16,616 bases of DNA from Obelidium mucronatum (Eukaryota > Chytridiomycota > Chytridiomycetes > Chytridiales > Chytriomycetaceae), in NCBI GenBank assembly GCA_025765595.1, contig JAIVFH010000509.1, positions 1 through 16,616 on the forward strand, given 5' to 3'. The notes beneath the pieces were generated by a model. It saw nothing but the letters and a program-made list of their open reading frames with translations. It did no database searches and was not told the DNA's origin. Numbering within the stretch: position 1 is the first letter of the stretch; each line of letters begins with the position of its first letter. Of this stretch, positions 8,270-16,000 are shown one piece after another. The position numbers and the translations under genes were made by a program.

Positions 8270-9670
8270 TCAACTATCGTGTCCGACTTTTATCATTGTG
8301 TTGCACCCCACAAAACGTGGAGATGCGGTCGGAGAAATATCCAATGGAGCACGAAGTTTCTCATGTACAACTGAACCTCTTAAATTCCATCTTGCACTAA
8401 ACCAGCTCTTTGCCGATGTTGTTCCACTCCGTTCCTGATTCATCTTGAGGAGCGAGTTGACTGTATTTTCTCGTCTTGACTCCTTTTGAAAGGAAATTCT
8501 TGCATCAGATGATGTCTGATGTGTAAGTTTGAGGATCGACGGCTCAATGATTGCATGATCGGTGATATGGTAATCATTACCGTATGGAATCTCTACCGAT
8601 ACATTCGGGTATTGTTCTAAATGACAGAAGAAGAACAGATCAATCAAAGTTTTCGTCATGTATAGAATGATGGGAGTCAGTGAGGGTGATAGACTGGGTG
8701 TGGGTGTAATGGTGCGTTGGATAATCTCACCATCACGTAAAACCGCAAATCGCCGACTGGTGAAATCGCGAGTTCTGGAAACTTTGCTAAAGAATCCAGC
8801 TGAAAACGTTTCTCCCAGATTTGAATCGGTGCGGCTTCGTACTGTGCGCCAGCAATAGAAACAGACGCCAAGGCCAGCAAAAAACGCAACGGTTGTACAA
8901 ATCGCGATACCGATGATTCCTTCTAATTTTATCGCTGAAATGACGTCTTCTGTCTTTGATAGGTTTATTGGAGGCGGGGCTAGTACCAATGTGTCGGCAT
9001 TGGAAATACCAGTTGTAGAATGGAGCAAAACAGTCGTTTTGGTTGCCGAAATATCATTTTGTAGCGTGGATATTATAGGAAAGCTGCTTGTATGCTGAAC
9101 TATGGCTTCAACCGGAATGGATTGAATCTGAGTTGTTTCTAACGATTGATGCGAAATTCGAGTGACAGGTGGCAACTGAGGAATACTAACAGATGTCGGT
9201 GGAATTTGGGAAGCTTGGAGAAAAGTTGTTGTCCCTTCATTAATGATCGGTATAGTTGCAGTTTGCGGCGCGGGATCGGGTAAAGGCATTGGCGCAGGCG
9301 GCGGCGGAGCTGCGAAACCAGTGGAGAACATTGAGTAATACCCAGTGTCAGCTTCTCCCCCACAAGCCGCAGACGGCTTCCCGGGACACTTTAATCGACA
9401 GTTTTCTCCATCGGTCAAGTTTTCTGAGTCGTAAGAATTCGTGCAATGGCAGTTGAACTTGCTTGGGCTGTTGAGCGATCTTCCCACAAATACAAAGAGC
9501 TTTCCTGACGCTTTGCAGACTTTGGGACATTCTGAAACTGGATTCGCTGCAAGATATTCCGCGGCAAGGGTAAAGACTGGAAGCTTGTAGCAATTCTGAG
9601 GAGAGGTTTGATGAAAAAGTGATGAGAAGGACTCTGCTGGCAAGCTGAAGCTGATTGGACCACCAACCAT
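8270..9670 (-). CDS. WSC-domain single-pass membrane protein 3 (wall-stress-sensor-like)
   Basis: The ATG at 9670 opens a frame of 466 codons without a stop to 8270. A WSC domain lies near residues 26-119, with eight cysteines from QNCYKL to AACGG. A Pro-rich then Ser/Thr-rich stalk and one span near 249-275 (GIIGIAICTTVAFFAGLGV) follow, then a basic cytoplasmic tail. I predict an intron 8617-8730 (gtgag...catttag, 114 nt, phase 1) that would shorten the protein to about 428 residues and join VLRD to EQYPNVSVE. Because its length is a multiple of three with no stop, retention adds 38 residues including a hydrophobic stretch. The tail has SAKSWFSARWNL, an echo of the SxRSWSxNW motif of WSC1/2, but lacks the EVVDL ending. 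The N-terminus (MVGGPISFSLPAE) is at best a weak signal peptide. The gene diverges from the LEA-2 gene at 9865 across 194 bases. Confidence 0.85.
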   Translation of the reverse strand: MVGGPISFSLPAESFSSLFHQTSPQNCYKLPVFTLAAEYLAANPVSECPKVCKASGKLFVFVGRSLNSPSKFNCHCTNSYDSENLTDGENCRLKCPGKPSAACGGEADTGYYSMFSTGFAAPPPPAPMPLPDPAPQTATIPIINEGTTTFLQASQIPPTSVSIPQLPPVTRISHQSLETTQIQSIPVEAIVQHTSSFPIISTLQNDISATKTTVLLHSTTGISNADTLVLAPPPINLSKTEDVISAIKLEGIIGIAICTTVAFFAGLGVCFYCWRTVRSRTDSNLGETFSAGFFSKVSRTRDFTSRRFAVLRDGEIIQRTITPTPSLSPSLTPIILYMTKTLIDLFFFCHLEQYPNVSVEIPYGNDYHITDHAIIEPSILKLTHQTSSDARISFQKESRRENTVNSLLKMNQERSGTTSAKSWFSARWNLRGSVVHEKLRAPLDISPTASPRFVGCNTMIKVGHDS

Positions 9671-9731
9671 TTTTGAGTTTTAAATTTCCTATTCAAGGCT
9701 GAAAAGCTCCTGGCTAGATCAGTAAATACGT

Positions 9732-9747
9732 CAAACTGAATTTATGA
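9732..9747 (-). promoter_or_regulatory. Shared upstream motif, WSC3 copy
   Basis: CAAACTGAATTTATGA differs from the WSC1/WSC2 copy by one missing A and one C-to-A change. It starts about 62 bases upstream of the WSC3 ATG. Confidence 0.45.
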
Positions 9748-9776
9748 TGGTGTCAGCTTGCCCCACAAAACAAGAA

Positions 9777-9788
9777 TGAAATTTATGA
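9777..9788. promoter_or_regulatory. Shared upstream motif, second copy in the divergent region
   Basis: TGAAATTTATGA repeats the core of the motif 40 bases after the first copy in the same direction. It could serve WSC3 or the LEA-2 gene at 9865, about 77 bases away. Confidence 0.4.
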
Positions 9789-9864
9789 CGGAACCAGGTC
9801 CACGCTTAATTCACGAATCGTTTATCGTTATCGATAGAAGACTCATAATACACCGTTTTAAAAA

Positions 9865-10509
9865 ATGCCACAGGAGACTGTCCGAAACCACTACTGCCTT
9901 AAGGGGAAACGGTTATTCTACTGGATCGCTTTCGCTGTTCTATTGGTCATTGGAGGATCGCTTACGGCTTTCTTTCTTTTTCCACGGACACCATCGACTG
10001 CGTTTGTGTCTCTCTCGTTGGATACGACAACTGGGTCCGCATTGCAAATATCGTCATGGACAGCCGCCACAGCCCGTCTGTTGATCACTTTGTCGATTTC
10101 AAATCCAAACTGGGTTTCCATCTCTGTGAACAGGGTGGCATTCAACGTGAGTGATTGTAACAAGTTTTTATTGAATGAGACACAAAATCAATAATGACAG
10201 GCAACGAACCCGCTCTATGGAAACGGCACAACCCCTTTTGCTTCTGGAATCGATGCAAAAGGATTCGTAATGCCTTCAAGGGGCGATGTGAACATCACTG
10301 TTCCTTTTGCAGTGTCGTATGATTCGCAGATGGATCCTGGACTGAAATTTGCAGGGAACGTGACAGGATCATGCATCCAGAGTGCTGTAGGCTTTGGAAA
10401 AAGAAAGAATGGATTCATTGCGGACTTGGTTGTCCAGGTGGAGGCTGTTGTTATAGGAGTTGTTAAAATTAGTGAGACAGTGTATATTCAAAGGAACGTT
10501 GCTTGCTGA
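9865..10509 (+). CDS. LEA-2-type single-span membrane protein 1
   Basis: 196 residues in two exons, 9865-10146 and 10201-10509. The 54-nt intron 10147-10200 (gtgagt...gacag, phase 0) joins VAFN to ATNPLYGNG. A short basic cytosolic N-terminus precedes one span (FYWIAFAVLLVIGGSLTAFF), and then comes an extracytosolic domain of about 150 residues. LLITLSISNPNWVSISV, with its NPN, and PFASG...VNITVPFAVSY match the LEA-2 (water-stress/hypersensitive-response) fold pattern. Proteins with this layout include plant NDR1/HIN1-like proteins and, by published domain analysis, yeast Vac7/Tag1 and animal TMEM106B, for which lipid binding has been proposed. Cysteines at GSCIQSA and the last residue may pair. 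Several NxT/NxS sites (NGT, NIT, NVT) fit glycosylation. It diverges from WSC3 and converges with the Mid2-like gene. The domain call is from pattern only. Confidence 0.78.
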
Positions 10510-10560
10510 AGAAGAATCCAAGTAAAATAATTGACAATTGTACAGTAATTAGTTTTATTT
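10510..10560. terminator. Shared 3' end region of converging LEA-2 protein 1 and Mid2-like genes
   Basis: Only 51 AT-rich bases separate the two stop codons. On the minus strand the sequence just after the Mid2-like stop reads AAAATAAAAC, a plausible poly(A) signal for that gene. On the plus strand AAAATAATT follows the LEA-2 stop. The transcripts probably overlap at their 3' ends. Confidence 0.35.
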
Positions 10561-11856
10561 TCAGTTCCAGCTTCCGCGATCTCCCCGTCTCGAATCTAGA
10601 ACTGTATCTCTGTTTCCACTTTCGCGCCGAGTGCTTTTAATAGTGTCGTCCCACCCAGAAGAACTAATTCTCGATTCACGCACTGTTGCTTTCGTATACA
10701 ACGAGTCTCGGTCTCGAGGCATGGTCGATTGATTTAAACGGCTATCCCTATTACTGGAATCATCAGACCCTTTAACATTATACTCGGTTCTCATTGTCCA
10801 CGATGGATCGTACGAGACGACTTTACTTCCAGTATTGATTGGTGCCGGTTTCTTCTTTAATGGGCGGTTTGTGCTAGTTGAAATTGCAGTATCTGTTTGA
10901 GATAGATCTGAAAATGTTGATTGCACAGTGTAGTGACGTGGTAGAAGATGGATCGTAGGGTGGTGGGAATAGTCGTTGATGATGTTCGAATATCCGGTTG
11001 TCTCAGTGCTTGGACGCGGGATGTTATCGTATGGCTCCAACCGATTAACGTTGTTATAAGCTTGCTGCATCGGCGCTGAGCGGGTTTGAAAGTTTTGAAT
11101 TGGAATCGGCGGTGCAGCAGACTGGGTGCTGTTTTTACGTGTGTGAAGAGCAGCTGGAGGCATTGGTGCAACTGTCTCCTTCTTGTTGTTTTTAATGGTT
11201 GGAGCGCGTTGCTTTCCAGGAAATCCTTTCGTGAATGTATCCAACGTATCGAAATTTGCGGGATTAATTTTTGATGATTGGGAGTGTCTACGGCGTAGTT
11301 GAATCGCCACAATTGCCGCAGTGAGTAAAAGGAGAATGCAGCCAACAATGATTCCAGCCAGTGAGGCTGCACTGATGGGAATATATGCTGGTGGTGTATT
11401 ATTTGTAAGAGTGTCGTTGCTACTGCTGGCTTGTCCCAGGGATGTGGTCAATGGATAAATTGTAGTTTCTGCGGCTGTCTCGACTGATGATAATGCAGTG
11501 CTAGCTTCAGAATCAGAACTGCTTGATAGAGGTTCTATGGAAAATGCTGTGGAAGTGATTGCAGCTGTAGAGGCAATGTCTGTCACTGTCGTGTCAGGCT
11601 GAGAAAGAGGAGAGACAGCAGTCGGTAAATCTCCTTGAAGCTGGGCCACCGACTGTTCCGGGTCGCTTGCAGGAACTGGGGCAGGAAGATTCGTGGCTTC
11701 AGTTGCACTTGAATTCGGCACTTGTCCGAGGGATGCCTCAGTTTCAAGGACTTCGTTCATTTCTAATCTGTGGGGTCTCCCAAACTTGCCGCCATGACGA
11801 TGCCATTCACCATGGCTGTGCCCACGATCGCCTGCGAGCTGAGTGGTTTCATCCAT
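10561..11856 (-). CDS. Single-pass Ser/Thr-rich Mid2-like membrane protein (no WSC domain)
   Basis: About 431 residues from the ATG at 11856; the frame is open a further 14 codons to a TTG. Residues about 45-160 are Ser/Thr/Ala/Pro-rich with few bulky residues, a likely O-glycosylated stalk. One span follows near 163-186 (AGIIVGCILLLLTAAIVAI) and is closed by LRRRHS. The tail of about 240 residues has Pro-rich patches (APMPPAALH, KKKPAPI) and a C-terminus rich in Ser/Arg/Asp (RDSRLNQS, RESRISSSGWDD) that looks like a multiply phosphorylated signalling tail. There is no cysteine-rich head. The layout matches Mid2/Mtl1-type wall sensors or a WSC protein that has lost its head; no sequence motif proves either. 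No signal peptide is seen. An overlapping frame from the ATG at 11894 (MKTNSWKLAFTLQW) could not be joined in phase. Gene order mirrors WSC3: sensor on minus, LEA-2 on plus. Confidence 0.75.
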   Translation of the reverse strand: MDETTQLAGDRGHSHGEWHRHGGKFGRPHRLEMNEVLETEASLGQVPNSSATEATNLPAPVPASDPEQSVAQLQGDLPTAVSPLSQPDTTVTDIASTAAITSTAFSIEPLSSSSDSEASTALSSVETAAETTIYPLTTSLGQASSSNDTLTNNTPPAYIPISAASLAGIIVGCILLLLTAAIVAIQLRRRHSQSSKINPANFDTLDTFTKGFPGKQRAPTIKNNKKETVAPMPPAALHTRKNSTQSAAPPIPIQNFQTRSAPMQQAYNNVNRLEPYDNIPRPSTETTGYSNIINDYSHHPTIHLLPRHYTVQSTFSDLSQTDTAISTSTNRPLKKKPAPINTGSKVVSYDPSWTMRTEYNVKGSDDSSNRDSRLNQSTMPRDRDSLYTKATVRESRISSSGWDDTIKSTRRESGNRDTVLDSRRGDRGSWN

Positions 11857-12278
11857 TGCAGTGTAAAAGCCAGTTTCCAACTGTTTGTTTTCATTCAATA
11901 ATGACTCGCTTTGTTCCTTTACAAGGTAATGAAATTTTATGAATTAAAACCGACCTTGTTTGAGTATTTTGAGGGCTTTAATTACGGGCTTAATCTTTCT
12001 GATTTAGGTTTATGTCTGTTTATGCCTGTATGAAGGCGTATGTGTGTGAGCAGCGTCTGGTAGTATGGGTCAGAAGACGCGAGGCAAGAAAACCCGAAGA
12101 TGACGGAACAAGATGCCACAATAAACTTTATCAAGAAATGAGTTCACCGAGTTTTACTCTAAGGAAGATGCAGCCAGTCACCCCTTGTCCTACGGAATAT
12201 TGGCGGATCTGTCATACAAAGCGAAAAGAATCAAATGATATTGAATGCAGATAGGGAAGGAAATCACTATACACTTTA
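11857..12278. other. Divergent intergenic region between Mid2-like gene and LEA-2 protein 2
   Basis: These 422 bases separate the two start codons. They hold the shared motif variant at 11930-11942 and an 80-codon plus-strand frame at 12012-12254 that I do not accept as a gene; it ends 24 bases before the LEA-2 ATG and could be an upstream ORF in its leader. Nothing else is recognised. Confidence 0.55.
11930..11942 (-). promoter_or_regulatory. Shared upstream motif variant, Mid2-like gene
   Basis: TGAAATTTTATGA matches the WSC motif core with one extra T. It starts about 74 bases upstream of the Mid2-like ATG, inside the divergent region shared with LEA-2 protein 2. Confidence 0.35.
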
Positions 12279-12953
12279 ATGTACCACTACAAGGTTCCGC
12301 CATTTGGACGATGCATTTTGATGGCCACACTAGTGGTTCTCACCTTGGGTCTTGCCATTTTCTTTCTCATTCCACGCGAACCAAGTACGAATATAATATC
12401 TTTAAGTTGGGATACGACAAACAGAGGAGGAGTAATACAAGTGGTAAGCTGAATCGACAAAGTCTCAAGCCAATACTCAGTTAGGCACCCATTCAGAACT
12501 CGTTAACGTCTTTATCCGCTCAATTGATTCTGAAAATGACACTTATAAACAACTGCTGGTATCCTGTTACGGTCGATAGCCTGAGTTTCAACGTAACTGG
12601 ATTTTATGCTGTATGATTGGTTGAACTGAATCTCGATAAAAAAGGCAACAAACTCAGTCTACAACAATGGAAGGACTCCATTTGCCAGCGGAACGAACTC
12701 GACAATATTCAACATTGGCCCGCGTTCAAGTGTTGACATTCAGTATCCCTTTTCAGTCACATACGATGTTGCTGCCGATGTTGGACTATCGTTTGGCACA
12801 TATGTGGGAGTTAAATGCGCACAGGCAGCTTTGTTTGGACAAGTAGACAATACCATTGATGCCGATGTTCACGTCGTGACTTTTTACGACGCGCTCTTTA
12901 TCAAACAGGGTGTAATGGTTCGTAATATGCGGACAAGCCTATCGTGCCTTTAG
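12279..12953 (+). CDS. LEA-2-type single-span membrane protein 2
   Basis: About 193 residues in three exons: 12279-12443, 12485-12592 and 12645-12953. Introns are 41 nt (gtaagc...gttag) and 52 nt (gtaact...aaaaag), both phase 0. The ATG opens MYHYKVPPFGRC, then one span (LMATLVVLTLGLAIFFLIP), then the LEA-2-like domain (LILKMTLINNCWYPVTV, PFASGTNST, VDIQYPFSVTYD). It aligns along its whole length with LEA-2 protein 1: IPREPST to FPRTPST, SFN|ATNSVYNNG to AFN|ATNPLYGNG. The second intron sits at the same codon as the single intron of the paralogue, and the last exons are both 309 nt. The cysteine in VKCAQAA and one at the C-terminus (SLSCL) match the paralogue. The first intron is not present in the paralogue. 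The structure was assembled by homology and splice sites, so exon edges are fairly secure but the start less so. Confidence 0.75.
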
Positions 12954-13060
12954 CTACGATAATTAAATATCTTGTAAATAATTTAAAATAAGAAAGGAAT
13001 ACTCTTAATTTCTCTTTTTATTTATTATATTTCAACGCACAGCAAATTAACCGAAATCAA

Positions 13061-16000
13061 ATGGCTGAAGAGGAAGACTTCAAGGCCCTTCCACTCTCTG
13101 ACCGCCTCGTCCATTCGGTGACCACCACCAACACCTTAATAACCTAACCACACTAGCGCTAAACCATTAAGCAGAACTGGAAGTGTCGCAGCGGCGCCTT
13201 TGACGAATTGGCATCAAAGTTCAAGTCGTTGGACCCAGCAAAGGTCAATGAATACAGGGATTGGGCCGATTATCTCAAGAAAGGCATAAGCGACTCGAAT
13301 GCAGTTGCTCATGAAGCTGCTTTGGGAGCACTGCTGTCTCTGGCTGAGTTTGGGCCAGTATCCTTTGTCCCAAAGTAAAGCTCTGAATATTCCTCCTCGG
13401 TATCACTCACTTACTCATTCAATCTGTCTGCCATTCTTTATAGGACGAGGTCCACCCTTGTGCCTATTGTTGTTGATAAAGGTCTGGCCCACACTCGCGC
13501 TGGGACGAGGCAGCGGAGTCTCGATGTTCTGCTCATGTATGTTGAAGTGGAAAACAAGGGAGATGGCGTACTGGTTCGTTATTTTGCTATGATAACTATA
13601 TCGCGTTGGTTCTAATTATTTCATGTAATACAGGAGGATGTGCTTCCTGGATTAGACCACAAAACACCTAAAAACGTTAGCGCCTGCGTCGTTGCCCTAC
13701 GCGAGATTCTAAGGTAACTATCATAAACAGTCTGCATTGGTATGATTTCCTCAAAATTTGAAACCTCTTGTAGAAACTTTGGTTCGAAAGTTGTGCCTGT
13801 CAAACCATTGTTGAAACCACTAGCAAAATTATTTGACCACAAGGATGGAACAGTGCGAAATGAAGTAAATCTGCTATTTGTTTTTTCTTTCAACGCGCTT
13901 CTTATCTACTGGTCTAAATGTACAGGCCACGAACTTGGCGATTGAGTTGTATAAATGGCTTGGTCCCGCCATTCTTCCATCTCTATCTGATCTGAAACCC
14001 GTTCAACTTAAGGATTTGAATGAACAGTTTGAAAAGTGTGGAAGCTCTGGCATCAAGGCTGCACCAGAAAGGATAGTGAGATCGGAAATGGAAAAAACGA
14101 CAGGCTGTTGGATATGTCGCGCCTGAAGAAAGTTAGTTCGTGAATAGGCACACACGAAGTGGAGCTCACAATTTTTTCCAGCGGCGTCGCCAACTGAGGC
14201 TGCAGCCCCTGAACCAGTTGATGTATTTGACCTGTCCGATCCAGTCAATGTTCTGGACAAGATGCCACCCAAATTCTACGAATCTCTCCAGGCCACCAAA
14301 TGGAGCGACCGAAAGAAACGCTTGAGTCTCTTTTGGCCATCATCAAAGTTCCTAAATTGGAGGATGGGCGATATGGAGAGTTGGTGAACGGTTGGCAAAG
14401 GTTTGCAATTTAGGTTATTCACGTCATAATTTAACTAAGGGTCTCTTCTAGAAAATTAATGACCCTCACGTCATTGTTCCTCACGTTGGCCATCAATTGT
14501 TTGGAATGCTTGATGCGCGGACTTAGGTCCAATTTTCTCAGTATCGAGGCATAGTCCTTACGCCACTTCTGGAGAAACTAAAGGAGAAGAAGACGGCTGT
14601 TATCGAAGCCATAAGAAACTCCCTTGATGCGCTTTTCCTATGTGTAAGCATCTGCTTGTGTCCGTTTCTATTTCTAAAGAATCAAATCCAATAGATAAAT
14701 TCTATTGCGGACATTTTGGAAGACTTGAAGCCCTTTTTTCAAACACAAGAATCCACAAGTAAAGCAGGAGACCACATTATTTCTGTTGCGTTGTCTTCAA
14801 AATATGCGGAAAGCTCCAGCCAAAGGAGACTTGAAGATTCTGTCTGAACTGATGGTCAACTGTTGGATGACGCTGATGCTGGCGTCAGAGAATCGGCGAT
14901 GGAAGGACTGGGGACATTGATGCGCATTGTTGGCGAACGAGCAATGACGGGTTTTATGGAGAAAGTGGATAAGGCGAAGGAAATCAAAGTTCGAGAATAC
15001 TTTGAGAAAGCAGTTGTTCGAGTCGGTGGTGCTGGTCCAGCCAAGAAACCTGCTACCCCCTGCTATGGCGGCAACTGTCCCAAAAGCAGTGAGTCCCGTG
15101 CCTGTAAAGCAGCCCACGACTTCGACTCGTCCAGGAACTGTGAAACCTGTTGAGTGCCTCTAATTTGAAATCTTAGTCTTTATTAACCGGTTCGATGTTT
15201 AGACTGCGGCTAAAAAGCCAGCATCCGCATCCGTTCTTCAACTGCGTTCTTTCCTCAGCTTCTGGAGCTGCTGGTAGCAAGAAAAAAATGTCTCTGAGGA
15301 GCCATTGACATTCAAGTTTTCCGATGATACAGCGGAAGCGTGGATGGCAGAAGCTTTCCCTGGCTTAAATTTGGCTGAGTTCTCTGATTCGAATTGGAAG
15401 ATTCGATTGGGTGGTGGGTGTCGTTAATCATTGAAAATCAGGCTCTAATTCCTTTCGTCGAAGCTTGCCATGCGTTCGCCGAAACCATAAAAGAAGCGCC
15501 CTCTTTAGAACCAGAAGCGATCATTCGATTTTTTCAAAGTCTCCTGGTTGGAAAGAGAGCAATTTCCAGGTCATGACAGCGATGGTATCGCTCTTTGATT
15601 TTTGGCCAAGGCGAAAGCCTCGAAGGGGCGTTAAGTCTAAGTTAGTCATTACTGGTTTGTACCTATTTGAATTGACATGTTTTTTTAAAACGCGTTTTCC
15701 TCCTCAGCTCTTGCTGAAAAGTTGGGAGATGCGAAACTCAAGAAAGTCACTGGGGATTGTTTTACTTGTTTCGCTGAACAATATTCTCTGCAATTTGTAC
15801 TTTCGAATCTCTATGAGCCTTTAACGAAAGCAAAGAGCCCAAAAACCCTTGCGGATGCCTTTTTGTGGATTCATCAATCGGTTCTGGAGTTTGGAATCCA
15901 GAGATTGGATGTGAAAGGACTAGTTGAATTTGTGAAAGCGGCTGGGTTGTCGAATACTAATGCTGCGGTGCGAGCGAATGCCGATGTGTGTTGGGAGGGT

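Larger units (their letters stand above)
9671..9864. promoter_or_regulatory. Shared divergent promoter region of WSC3 and LEA-2 protein 1
   Basis: Only 194 bases separate the WSC3 ATG (minus) from the LEA-2 ATG (plus), so the two promoters must overlap. The stretch holds two same-direction copies of the shared motif, starting 9732 and 9774, each followed by TGG or CGG. I see no clear TATA box that favours one direction. Co-regulation is inferred from spacing. Confidence 0.5.

Noticed and set aside
12012..12254. 80-codon plus-strand ORF before LEA-2 protein 2
   Set aside because: Composition is not protein-like and no family is recognisable. It is at most an upstream ORF in the leader.
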